Positions 25,058 through 32,561 of a stretch of DNA of 43,830 nucleotides are shown here, piece after piece; position 1 is the first letter of the stretch, and each line of letters starts with the position of its first letter. The notes beneath the pieces were generated by a model. That model made no database searches. It had not been told where the DNA came from and saw only the letters and a program-made list of their open reading frames with translations. A program made the translations under genes and the position numbers. This DNA comes from Planosporangium thailandense (GTDB lineage Bacteria; Actinomycetota; Actinomycetes; Mycobacteriales; Micromonosporaceae). The DNA is taken from the NCBI RefSeq assembly GCF_011947195.1, contig NZ_JAATVY010000040.1:1-43830 (forward strand), given 5' to 3'.

Positions 25058-26010
25058 CGCGCCGCACCCTCGATCGACGTGGCCTCAATCGACGTGGCCT
25101 CGATCGACGTGGCCTCGGAGGCCTTGGTGTGCCGCCTGGCCGACTGGCGGATCGAGAGCATGAGAACCGCGAGGATGGCGAAGGTGACGACCAGCAGAAC
25201 AGCACCCATGGCCCCTCCTCGACCCCATTGCAGGAGTACGTTCACCTGCGTGTAGAGCTGTTGGCTGATCAGCGAGTCGCGCGGCGAGCCGAGCAGCGCC
25301 GGCGTGACGTAGAAGCCGAGGCTGCTGATGAACACCATGAGCGAGCCGGCTCCGACTCCCGGCAGCGACAGCGGCAGCCAGACGCGGACGAACGAGGTGA
25401 GGGGGTGCGCCCCCAGGCTCGACGAGGCCAGGATCAGCCGGCGGTCGATGGTGCTCATCACCGCGTATAGCGGCATCACCAGGAACGGCAGCAGGATCTG
25501 ACTCATGCCGATGATGACGCCGAGATTGGTTCTGATCAGCTGCGGGTGCCCGAGGCCGAGCGCGGTCAGGAGATGCTGGACCGGTCCCCGGTCCTGCAAC
25601 AGGATCACCCAGGCGAAGGACCGCACCATCAGGCTCGTCCAGAACGGGACCAGGACCAGCAGGGTGAGCGCGGCCCGCAGCTTCGGGCCGGCGGCCACCA
25701 TCGCGTACGCGTACGGGTAGCCGAGCAGCAGGCACACGACCGTCACCTTGAACGCCGTGGTGAAGGTCCGGAACAGTACCTGTCGCTGGACCCGGTCACC
25801 CACGTACCAGGTCAGGTTGTCCAGCCCGGGATGCGGGTCGGTGAACGCGCGCCACAGCATGATCCCTAGCGGCACGAGGAACACGCCGAGCAGCAGCACG
25901 ATCGAGGGCGCCAGGAGGGCGAGGCGGCCCCACCGCTCGGATGGGGCCGCCCGACGACCGGCTGGTACGCCTGGGCTCGTGGCTTGCGTGAGAGCTTCGA
26001 CGACAGCCAT
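25054..26010 (-). CDS. PotB-like ABC transporter permease, 318 aa
   Basis: Six membrane segments beginning RLALLAPSIVLLLGVFLVPLGI, with a coupling loop in ILASSSLGAHPLTSFVRVWLPLSLPG. The extreme C-terminus carries three EATSI repeats from a 15-bp tandem repeat, unusual for this family, which normally ends shortly after the last helix. It has 9 bp to the binding-protein gene upstream and a 4-bp overlap with the PotC-like gene downstream. It forms the channel with that protein. Confidence 0.93.
   Translation of the reverse strand: MAVVEALTQATSPGVPAGRRAAPSERWGRLALLAPSIVLLLGVFLVPLGIMLWRAFTDPHPGLDNLTWYVGDRVQRQVLFRTFTTAFKVTVVCLLLGYPYAYAMVAAGPKLRAALTLLVLVPFWTSLMVRSFAWVILLQDRGPVQHLLTALGLGHPQLIRTNLGVIIGMSQILLPFLVMPLYAVMSTIDRRLILASSSLGAHPLTSFVRVWLPLSLPGVGAGSLMVFISSLGFYVTPALLGSPRDSLISQQLYTQVNVLLQWGRGGAMGAVLLVVTFAILAVLMLSIRQSARRHTKASEATSIEATSIEATSIEGAAR
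25069..25113 (-). repeat. 15-bp in-frame repeat at the 3' end of the PotB-like gene
   Basis: CTCGATCGACGTGGC at 25069 and 25099 with one variant at 25084, encoding the EATSI series. The frame is preserved. Confidence 0.95.
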
Positions 26011-26019
26011 CGACCGTCC

Positions 26020-27159
26020 TCAGCCGTTCAGCCAGTTGGTGTAGGCGGTCACCATCGCGTCGTGGTTGTTGGCCCACCACGTGTTGTCCACCTTGAACAT
26101 GTCCTTCTGCCGTTCGGGCGTCGTGGTCAGGAAGGACTTCGCCAGGTCGTCCAGGGTGGGCTTGGCGTCGACGTTGACGGGGCTGTAGGAGGTGAGCTCG
26201 GTCAGCTTCGCCTGCTGGTCGGCGCCGAGGTAGTAGTTGAGCAGCGCGAACGCGGCCTTGGGGTTCTTGGCCCCCTTCGGCACCGCGATCGCGTCCGCCT
26301 CGGGCATCCACTGGTCCCAGATCGGCTTGTACGGCGCGCCGTTCTTGACCGCGGAGTAGGCGCGACCGCTCCAGAGCAGCTCCATGTCGACCTGTCCGGA
26401 CTCCAGGAACTGCTGCGACTGCGCGCCGGTGGACCAGAACACCAGGTCCTTGCGGATGGTCGACAGCTTCTTCAGGGCGCGGTTGACGTCGATCGGGTAC
26501 ATGGAGTCGGGTGCGACGCCGTCGGCGAGCAGCGCGCCTTCGAGGATGCCGGGGTCGATCTCACCGGCGCTGCCCTCGAGGCCGCGCTTGCCGGGGAACT
26601 TCTGGGTGTCGAAGAAGTCCGCCCAGCTCGCCGGCGGGTTCGCGCCGTACTTCTTGGTGTTGTACACCAAGATCATGCCGTAGCTCATCGCCGGGATCGA
26701 GCACTTGTCGGTCATGTGCCCATCGGGGATCTTGCTGGTGTCCACGATGGAGGTATCCAGCGGCAGGAAGAGCTTCCCGCACTGCTGCGCGGCGAAGATG
26801 TTCGTGGTGTCGATGACGTCCCAGGTGACGTTGCCCGCGGTCACCTGCGCCTTGACCTTGGCGTTGTCGGTCGGGCCGTCCTGGAGGATCTTCGCGCCGG
26901 ACTCGTTGGCAAACGGGGTGATCGCCGCCTTCGTCTGCCCGTCCTGGTAGATGCCGCCGTAGGACACGAAGGTCAGGGTGGTTCCCTTGAGCGCACCGGC
27001 TTTCACGGTGCCGGCCTTCGCCGGGCCGGAGCCGAGGTCCGGGCCCTTGCCGCTGCCGGCGGAGCCGCCCCCGCCGCACGCGGCGAGCAGTAACGAGGCG
27101 GCGAGCGCGCCTCCGGCCATCATCGCCCGGCAGCCCCGGGCGGACATCAACCTGTGCAT
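26020..27159 (-). CDS. PotD-like substrate-binding lipoprotein, 379 aa
   Basis: A lipoprotein signal peptide ends in LLLAAC with the lipidated Cys at residue 28, followed by a Gly/Ser linker. The mature part is a type 2 periplasmic-binding fold of the spermidine/putrescine (PotD/extracellular family 1) kind: TTLTFVSYGGIYQDGQTKAAI, WDVIDTTNIFAAQQCGKLFLPLD, YGMILVYNTKKYGANPPASW and DAIAVPKGAKNPKAAFALLNYYL. It delivers a substrate, probably a di- or polyamine, to the permease pair. The ATG at 27157-27159 has a clear AAGGAG SD. It is the first structural gene of the operon, about 200 bp after the PuuR-like regulator gene. Confidence 0.92.
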   Translation of the reverse strand: MHRLMSARGCRAMMAGGALAASLLLAACGGGGSAGSGKGPDLGSGPAKAGTVKAGALKGTTLTFVSYGGIYQDGQTKAAITPFANESGAKILQDGPTDNAKVKAQVTAGNVTWDVIDTTNIFAAQQCGKLFLPLDTSIVDTSKIPDGHMTDKCSIPAMSYGMILVYNTKKYGANPPASWADFFDTQKFPGKRGLEGSAGEIDPGILEGALLADGVAPDSMYPIDVNRALKKLSTIRKDLVFWSTGAQSQQFLESGQVDMELLWSGRAYSAVKNGAPYKPIWDQWMPEADAIAVPKGAKNPKAAFALLNYYLGADQQAKLTELTSYSPVNVDAKPTLDDLAKSFLTTTPERQKDMFKVDNTWWANNHDAMVTAYTNWLNG

Positions 27160-27358
27160 GACGGTCTCCTTTTCGAATATGGGTACGTTCGACCGCGGCC
27201 GGTGCGGGGACCGGGCCGTACGGCGATTCGGGTGTGAGGGGTCGGTCGGGCGATGGCTCGGCCGTGCGATGGTCCGGCGCGGGAAGGCCGGTGTGTGGTG
27301 CCCGGTGTCCGGTGTCGTCAGTGCGCGGTGACGCGTGGATGCGGGCGGGGCGCCGGCG

Positions 27359-27958
27359 TCAAGGAGCGCCGTCCGGGGTGGGCGGACTGATGATCCACAG
27401 CACCGCGGCCGGGTGCTCGCCGGTGTTGCGGATGGCGTGCGGCGTCGAGGTGCGGTATTCGGCGCTGTCGCCGACGTCGAGGGGGTACTCGACACCGGCG
27501 AGCGTCAGGATCACGGTGCCGGCGGTGACGACGAGCATCTCCTGGCTGTCGCCGTGGGTGAACGGGTCGCCGGTGTCGCCGCCGGGGAGGAACTCTCCGG
27601 CGTAGACCTCGAGGTCGCGAAGGGGTTTCTGGGACAACAGGTACTTGGATGTCAGCGTGCTGGCGTGTATCTCGGGCCGCTCCGCGCGCCTCAGCACCCG
27701 GGGCCGGCTCGTGTCGACGTCGGTGAAGAGGTCGGGCAGGGTGATGCCGAGCCCTTCGGCGAGCTTGCGAAGGGTGCCGATGCTCGCGTTGACCTGACCG
27801 CGTTCGAGTTGGCTCAGAAAGCCGGGGGAGGTCTGCGCCTGCGTGGCCAGGGCGCGCAGACTCATCCGGCGGGTCAAGCGGAACTCGCGGATGCGCGCGC
27901 CCAGGGACTCCTCCGGCGTCGGCCCGCCCTTGCCAGGCAGGGCACCATCAAGGTCCAT
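27359..27958 (-). CDS. XRE-cupin transcriptional regulator (PuuR-like), 199 aa
   Basis: The XRE helix-turn-helix lies at about residues 20-78 (IREFRLTRRMSLRALATQAQTSPGFLSQLERGQVNASIGTL in part). The C-terminal cupin_2 effector domain is at about 110-190 (VYAGEFLPGGDTGDPFTHGDSQEMLVV, STPHAIRNTGEHPAAVLW). This is the architecture of PuuR, the repressor of putrescine degradation. It lies immediately upstream of the amine-transport operon on the same strand. A perfect 19-bp palindrome upstream suggests autoregulation. The ATG at 27956-27958 is the only good start. Confidence 0.9.
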   Translation of the reverse strand: MDLDGALPGKGGPTPEESLGARIREFRLTRRMSLRALATQAQTSPGFLSQLERGQVNASIGTLRKLAEGLGITLPDLFTDVDTSRPRVLRRAERPEIHASTLTSKYLLSQKPLRDLEVYAGEFLPGGDTGDPFTHGDSQEMLVVTAGTVILTLAGVEYPLDVGDSAEYRTSTPHAIRNTGEHPAAVLWIISPPTPDGAP

Positions 27959-27960
27959 GC

Positions 27961-28018
27961 GAACACCCGTTCCGCTACAGGCACGATACGTTCTACATCA
28001 ACGAACACCGTGTTCGTT
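27961..28018. promoter_or_regulatory. Perfect 19-bp palindrome plus a weaker related site upstream of the PuuR-like gene
   Basis: AACGAACACCGTGTTCGTT at 28000-28018 is a perfect inverted repeat around one base. A related GAACACCCGTTC lies at 27961-27972, just before the start codon. Two spaced sites are expected for an autoregulated XRE repressor. Confidence 0.7.
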
Positions 28019-28108
28019 AGGTCACAAGGTAGGCAGCCGTCGACGGATGCACAAGACCCCAATGCGATGAATCCTCCCGTGTCCGGTCAGCGGTTATCCC
28101 GATAGGCC

Positions 28109-28156
28109 GATCTTGGACACCTGGCGGTGCCATGGGCCCGCTACGTGTCCAAGATC
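28109..28156. repeat. Perfect 12-bp inverted repeat with 24-nt loop
   Basis: GATCTTGGACAC (28109-28120) and GTGTCCAAGATC (28145-28156) are exact inverted copies in the spacer between the divergent regulator and peptidase genes. The loop is itself GC-rich and contains GGGCCC. It could be a transcription-blocking hairpin or a small mobile intergenic element; no transposase is nearby. Confidence 0.75.
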
Positions 28157-28327
28157 TGCGAGGTTGAATCTTTCCGAGTCCGCTACGTTGACTGAAGTTA
28201 TCTTTAGATGTCTATATGCCCTGCTCTGACCGTGGCACCGTGACCTTCACGCCGGCCTGCCACGCGGGCCGCGTCGGGTGATGGCCGAGGGCGGACGACG
28301 CGCCGCCAGAAAGCGGAGGGCAGGCAG

Positions 28328-29587
28328 ATGGAACTCAGGTTCGGCCGGCACCGTCGCCGCTTGCGGCGCCATGAGGCTCTGCTCGGCGGCCTGAGCGCGG
28401 CCGCGGTCGTCGCGACGGTTGTGTTGATGGGCAGCGCCAACGCCGCGACGACCGCAGGCACGGCCACATCCGGCACGGCGACAGCCACCGGTGAGATTCG
28501 CGGGGCCGGCGCGCCCGACGCGGTCCGCGGCAGCTACATCGTGGTGTTCAAGGACGACATGGTGCCGTCCACCGCCGTCGACACGATGGCGCGGAGCATG
28601 GTTGCCAGGCGCGGTGGTGCGGTCCGGCAGACGTGGGCCGCCGCGGTGCACGGCTTCGAACTTCGCGCGGGCGCGCAGACGGCCCGGCAGATCGCTGCCG
28701 ACCCGCGGGTGGCCTACGTGGAGCAGAACCGCATCCTGCGGATCTCCGCCACCCAGAACAACCCGCCCGCGTTCGGGCTGGATCGGGTGGATCAACGCAA
28801 CCTCCCGCTGGACGGGAAGTTCACCGCACCAACCACCGCGTCCAACGTCAACGCCTACATCATCGACAGCGGAATCCGCGTCTCGCACGTCGACTTCGGC
28901 GGCCGGGCCTCGTTCGTCTTCAACGCCGTCGGGGACGGCATCAACACCGACTGCAACGGCCACGGTACGCACGTCGCAGGTACCGTTGGCGGATCGACGT
29001 TCGGCCTGGCCAAGCAGGTACGGCTGTTCGCGGTGAAGGTGGTCGACTGCAACGGTGCCGGTGACGTGGCGAGCATCGTCAACGGGGTCAACTTCGTCAC
29101 CCGCAACGCCGTCAAGCCGGCGGTCGCCAACATGAGCCTCGGCGGCGGCGCCAGCGCCACGATCGACCGGGCCGTCAACGCGTCCATCGCCTCCGGCGTC
29201 ACCTACGCCATCGCCGCCGGCAACGAGAACCAGAACGCGTGCAACGACAGCCCCGCACGGGTGCCCGCCGCGATCACCGTCGGCGCGACCGATCAGAACG
29301 ACGCCCGCGCCAACTTCTCCAACTTCGGCGCCTGCGTCGACATCTTCGCACCGGGCGTGAACATCAGGTCGGACTTCGCCAGCGCCGACAACGCCACCCA
29401 GGTGCTGAGCGGCACGTCGATGGCCACCCCGCACGTGACCGGTGCGGCCGCGCTGGTGCTCGGGCTGCACCCCAACTTCGCCCCGCAGCAGGTACGCGAC
29501 ACCCTCGTCACCAACGCGACCCAGAACGCGGTCGCCAACGCCGGCCCCGGCTCGCCGACGGGGCTGCTGTTCGTCGCGCAGAAGTGA
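28328..29587 (+). CDS. Secreted subtilisin-like serine protease (S8, with I9 propeptide), 419 aa
   Basis: The signal peptide (basic start, LLGGLSAAAVVATVVLMGSANAA in part) ends near residue 38. The inhibitor I9 prodomain spans about 65-140 (GSYIVVFKDDM, ADPRVAYVEQNRIL). The S8 catalytic domain has triad Asp180 (AYIIDSGI), His212 (GHGTHVAG) and Ser364 (GTSMATPH), with the oxyanion Asn in AIAAGNEN. It is an aqualysin/proteinase K-like extracellular protease without C-terminal extras. GGAGG lies 8 nt before the ATG. An AT-rich patch at about 28195-28215 is the likely promoter. A strong hairpin follows the stop. Confidence 0.94.
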   Translation: MELRFGRHRRRLRRHEALLGGLSAAAVVATVVLMGSANAATTAGTATSGTATATGEIRGAGAPDAVRGSYIVVFKDDMVPSTAVDTMARSMVARRGGAVRQTWAAAVHGFELRAGAQTARQIAADPRVAYVEQNRILRISATQNNPPAFGLDRVDQRNLPLDGKFTAPTTASNVNAYIIDSGIRVSHVDFGGRASFVFNAVGDGINTDCNGHGTHVAGTVGGSTFGLAKQVRLFAVKVVDCNGAGDVASIVNGVNFVTRNAVKPAVANMSLGGGASATIDRAVNASIASGVTYAIAAGNENQNACNDSPARVPAAITVGATDQNDARANFSNFGACVDIFAPGVNIRSDFASADNATQVLSGTSMATPHVTGAAALVLGLHPNFAPQQVRDTLVTNATQNAVANAGPGSPTGLLFVAQK

Positions 29588-29594
29588 CGGCCGA

Positions 29595-29636
29595 GGCTGT
29601 CACCGCGGTGCGGTCCGGGACTCCGCGGTGACAGCC
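29595..29636 (+). terminator. Stem-loop terminator after the protease gene
   Basis: GGCTGTCACCGCGG (29595-29608) pairs perfectly with CCGCGGTGACAGCC (29623-29636), with a 14-nt loop. It begins 8 bp past the stop. No T tract. Confidence 0.8.
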
Positions 29637-29646
29637 CATCGGCGTG

Positions 29647-29688
29647 TCACACCCCGTCGAGAGGGCATCACACCTCGTCGAGAGGGAC
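29647..29688. repeat. 21-bp tandem duplication at the flavoprotein stop
   Basis: Two copies (29647-29667 and 29668-29688), sharing TCACACC and CGTCGAGAGGG with a few changes. The second copy contains the TGA stop (29668-29670) and the last codons of the minus-strand gene. Confidence 0.9.
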
Positions 29689-30900
29689 GTCCGGGTCGGC
29701 CAGGCGAACCGGGTCGACCGGCCGCGCGGAGCGGATCAGCCGTCGGACCGGGTCGGTGACATCCCAGACGTTGACGTTCATGCCGGCGAGCACCCGACCA
29801 GCTCCGGTCCAGAAGGCGATGTACTCGCGCCCGGCGAGGTCGCCGCGGATCACCACCCGGTCGACCTCGTCGGGCGCGGCGTACCCCGTGTACTCCATGC
29901 CCAGGTCGTACTGGTCGGTGTAGAAGTAGGGCAGCTCGTCGTAGCTGACCGGCCGGCCGAGCATGGCGCGGGCCGCCGCGGGGCCGCCGGTCAGGGCGTT
30001 GGCCCAGTGCTCGACGCGGATCCGGCGGGCCAGGAGCGGATGGTAGGCGTTGGCGACGTCACCGGCGGCGTAGATGTCGGGGTCGCTGGTACGCAGTGAC
30101 TCGTCGACGAGTACGCCGTTGTCGACGGCGAGCCCGGCCTCTTCGGCGAGCCGGGTGTTCGGGCGCACGCCGACGCCGACGACGGCCACGTCGGCGGGCA
30201 GTTCGGTGCCGTCGGCCAGCAGGACCGAGGAGACGCGGCCGGTGCCGGGAAGCTCGCGGATCTCACGGATCTCCGTACCGAAATGGAAGGTGACGCCGTG
30301 GGCGCGGTGCAGGTCTGCGAAGGTGCGCGCGATCATGTCGCCGAGCACCCGTTGGAGCGGGAGCGAAGCGGTCTCGACCACGTCCACGGCAGCGCCCCGC
30401 CGGCGCGCCGCGGCCGCCACCTCCAACCCGATCCAGCCGGCCCCGGCGATGACGATCCGAGCGTCGGTGACCGCTGCCGCGGCGATGCGGCGGCTGTCGG
30501 CGAGGGTGCGCAGCGTCAGCACCCCGTCCAGCTCGGCGCCGGGCACCGGTAGCGTGCGGGGAGCGCTGCCGGTAGCCAGCAACAGCGCTGCGTACGCGAT
30601 GCGCTCGCCGTCGGCGAGGTGAACCTTCCGGCCGGCGCGGTCGATGCCGCTGACCCGGGTGCCGGTGCGCAGGTCGACGTCGTGGGTGGTGTACCAGTCG
30701 GCGTCGTGGACGAACACGCTGTCCGGCTTCTCGGTGCCCAATAGCAGGCCCTTGGACAGCGGTGGCCGCTCGTACGGTGGCTCGGGCTCGTCTCCGATGA
30801 GGACGACCGGGCCGTCAAAGCCCTCGTCGCGCAGGGTCTCGGCGGCCTTCGCCCCGGCGAGCCCCGCTCCAACGATCACGAATGCGCCGTCTGCTGGCAT
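29668..30900 (-). CDS. NAD(P)/FAD ferredoxin-reductase-type flavoprotein, 410 aa
   Basis: FAD Rossmann motif VIVGAGLAGAKAAETL at about residues 8-23, the family signature YERPPLSKGLL, and NAD(P)-binding IVIAGAGWIGLEVAAAARRRG near 148. The FAD-contact GDVAN motif (DIYAAGDVANAYHP) is near 290, and a Reductase_C dimerisation domain at about 325-400. These enzymes transfer electrons from NAD(P)H to ferredoxin or rubredoxin, often for a P450 or dioxygenase; no ferredoxin or oxygenase gene is adjacent. The ATG at 30898-30900 has GGAGG 6 nt upstream. It lies downstream of folE on the same strand. Confidence 0.9.
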   Translation of the reverse strand: MPADGAFVIVGAGLAGAKAAETLRDEGFDGPVVLIGDEPEPPYERPPLSKGLLLGTEKPDSVFVHDADWYTTHDVDLRTGTRVSGIDRAGRKVHLADGERIAYAALLLATGSAPRTLPVPGAELDGVLTLRTLADSRRIAAAAVTDARIVIAGAGWIGLEVAAAARRRGAAVDVVETASLPLQRVLGDMIARTFADLHRAHGVTFHFGTEIREIRELPGTGRVSSVLLADGTELPADVAVVGVGVRPNTRLAEEAGLAVDNGVLVDESLRTSDPDIYAAGDVANAYHPLLARRIRVEHWANALTGGPAAARAMLGRPVSYDELPYFYTDQYDLGMEYTGYAAPDEVDRVVIRGDLAGREYIAFWTGAGRVLAGMNVNVWDVTDPVRRLIRSARPVDPVRLADPDVPLDEV

Positions 30901-30912
30901 TGCGTGCCTCCG

Positions 30913-30976
30913 TTTCCATGGTCCGTCATTGCCATGGTCCGTCGTTGCCATGGTCCGCCGTTTCCACGGTCCGTGT
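30913..30976. repeat. 16-bp tandem repeat between folE and the flavoprotein gene
   Basis: Four copies start at 30913, 30929, 30945 and 30961; the core CCATGGTCCGTC changes slightly in the last. The core includes the palindrome CCATGG. The tract begins just upstream of the flavoprotein SD and ends 8 bp before the folE stop. Confidence 0.95.
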
Positions 30977-30984
30977 GCGTCCCG

Positions 30985-31581
30985 TCAGCGGGGTCCGATC
31001 CCGGCGAGGGTGAAGAACTCCGCGCGGGAGCGGGCGTCGTCGCGGAGGGTGCCCAGCAGGGTGGAGGTGATGGTGGTGGTGCCGACCGCCTGGACGCCGC
31101 GGAGGGTCATGCACAGATGCTCGGCCTCGATGACCACGCCGACGCCGCGCGGGTGCAGGTGCGTGGTCAGCCAGTCGGCAACCTGTTTGGTCAGGCGTTC
31201 CTGAACCTGGGGGCCGTGGGCGAACAGTTCGACCACGCGGGCCAGCTTGGACAGGCCCAGGATCCGCTCGCCGGGCAGGTATCCGACGTGCGCCACGCCG
31301 ATGAACGGCAGCAGGTGGTGTTCGCAGACCGACCGGATCGGGATGGCCCGGGCGAGGACGAGCTCGTCGTAGCCCTCGTCGTTGTCGAAGGTGGTCAGCT
31401 GGAATTCGCGCGGGGTGAGCAGCTCCGCGTAGGCCCGCGCCATTCTGGCCGGAGTGTCGGCGAGCCCGTCCGCGTCGAGGTCCACGCCGAGCGCGGTCAG
31501 GAATGCGGCGGCGGCGTGCTCGGCGGCGGCCGGGTCGCGGCGGGGACGGTGGTGGGTGACGTGCAGCGCGGTGATGCTCAT
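30985..31581 (-). CDS. folE: GTP cyclohydrolase I (FolE), 198 aa
   Basis: Converts GTP to 7,8-dihydroneopterin triphosphate for folate or pterin synthesis. Zinc and active-site residues are in IRSVCEHHLLPFIGVAHVGYLPG (first Cys, paired His) and in EAEHLCMTLRGV (second Cys), near residues 80 and 155. ILGLSKLARVVELFA is the usual conserved helix. The N-terminus is a little shorter than in housekeeping FolE. The ATG at 31579-31581 is preceded by GGCGGAG. There is no other folate gene nearby; its neighbours are a divergent regulator and a ferredoxin reductase, so it may be a second, condition-specific copy. Confidence 0.93.
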   Translation of the reverse strand: MSITALHVTHHRPRRDPAAAEHAAAAFLTALGVDLDADGLADTPARMARAYAELLTPREFQLTTFDNDEGYDELVLARAIPIRSVCEHHLLPFIGVAHVGYLPGERILGLSKLARVVELFAHGPQVQERLTKQVADWLTTHLHPRGVGVVIEAEHLCMTLRGVQAVGTTTITSTLLGTLRDDARSRAEFFTLAGIGPR

Positions 31582-31639
31582 GTGCTCCGCCTTCCCTGCG
31601 CTGGGTTGAGCCCTCATGGTGCATCGGACGGCGCCGAAT

Positions 31640-31666
31640 TTCAACAGCAGATGTTGGTGATAATCT
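31640..31666 (+). promoter_or_regulatory. Promoter of the regulator gene with overlapping operator; probable leaderless start
   Basis: TAATCT at 31661-31666 fits a -10 box 7 nt before the GTG at 31674, so the transcript would begin at or next to the start codon; no SD is present. CAACA-N5-TGTTG (31642-31656) forms an inverted repeat overlapping the -35 region and could control both this gene and folE. Confidence 0.5.
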
Positions 31667-31673
31667 GTCCGGT

Positions 31674-32375
31674 GTGAGCGTGGGGAAGAGCTGGAGCACC
31701 GGCCGCTGGGGTACCGGCCGATGGAGCACGGTGGCGGCGCTCGTCGACCGTTCCCGACGGGCGCTGTACGAGTACGTGCGGCGCGCCGGTCACCCGGTCA
31801 CCCGCGAGGAGGCTGCCGAGGCGCACGGCATGTCACGAAACCTGACCGCCTTCCACCTCGACAAGCTCGTGGACGCCGGGCTGCTGTGTGCGCGCTACGA
31901 GGCGCCGGCCGACCAGCCCCGCGGGCGCGGACGGGCGCCCAAGGTGTACGAGCCGGTCGGTGACGAGGTGGCGATCACCATCCCGGAACGCCGTTACGAG
32001 CTCATCGCCGAGATCCTCGCCGACGCCGTCGTCGAAGACAGCGCCGACGCCGTACGTACGGCGCACCGGCACGCCAGGGAACGCGGGCGGGACCTCGGCA
32101 CCCGGGTGCGAGCCGCGGCGGGCGACGGCAACAGCGGTGGCGCCGATGACATCGCCGCAGCCCTTGCCGCGCTCGGTTTCGAACCTCAGGTCGAACCGGG
32201 CCGGGTCCTGCTGACCAACTGCCCGTTCCATGCCCTGGCCGGCCGGCACCCCGGCCTGGTCTGCGGCCTCAACCATGCTTTTGTCGCCGGCCTCGTGGAA
32301 GGTGGCGCAGTCACCGGCGCGCAGGCCCGGCTCGATCCCCGGCCGGGAATCTGCTGCGTCCACATCGTCTGGTGA
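31674..32375 (+). CDS. Winged-helix regulator with cysteine-rich C-terminus (SufR-like), 233 aa
   Basis: The winged-helix domain at about residues 20-95 reads AALVDRSRRALYEYVRRAGHPVTREEAAEAHGMSRNLTAFHLDKLVDAGLL, then a basic wing. The C-terminal domain holds four Cys: one in LLTNCPFHALA, one in GLVCGLNHAFVAGL, and a pair in GICCVHIVW at the end. This pattern matches the ArsR/SufR-like group whose cysteines bind an Fe-S cluster or metal. The N-terminal WSTGRWGTGRWST segment is a 15-bp repeat product. The start is GTG 31674 with a leaderless-type promoter. It is divergent from folE, its most likely target. Confidence 0.82.
   Translation: MSVGKSWSTGRWGTGRWSTVAALVDRSRRALYEYVRRAGHPVTREEAAEAHGMSRNLTAFHLDKLVDAGLLCARYEAPADQPRGRGRAPKVYEPVGDEVAITIPERRYELIAEILADAVVEDSADAVRTAHRHARERGRDLGTRVRAAAGDGNSGGADDIAAALAALGFEPQVEPGRVLLTNCPFHALAGRHPGLVCGLNHAFVAGLVEGGAVTGAQARLDPRPGICCVHIVW
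31692..31736 (+). repeat. 15-bp in-frame repeat at the 5' end of the regulator gene
   Basis: TGGAGCACCGGCCGC (31692), TGGGGTACCGGCCGA (31707) and a diverged third copy at 31722 encode the repeated W-[SG]-T-G-R. Confidence 0.8.
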
Positions 32376-32468
32376 CACCCGGCGCTCACCGGAGTGTCCA
32401 TGAGCGGACCGGCGTACCCGAGCCAGCGCGGTGTCCGGTCCGGCGCCAGCATCATCGGCACGCCGACC

Positions 32469-32561
32469 GCGACCGCGATCGTGATGGCGATCGCGATTGC
32501 GATCGAGCAGGGCCAGGGTTTCAGATCCAGGGGTTCAGATTCAGGGCTTCAGATCCAGGGC
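32469..32561. repeat. 12-bp and 14-bp tandem repeats at the M23 peptidase stop
   Basis: Three 12-bp units at 32469, 32481 and 32493 share the core GCGATC. Three 14-bp units at 32520, 32534 and 32548 follow (TTCAGATCCAGGGG-type). The last 14-bp unit encodes the final Pro-Trp-Ile and the TGA stop (32549-32551) of the minus-strand gene. Confidence 0.92.

Noticed and set aside
28109-28156. Insertion-sequence ends
   Set aside because: Only 24 bp lie between the arms, with no transposase or target duplication visible.
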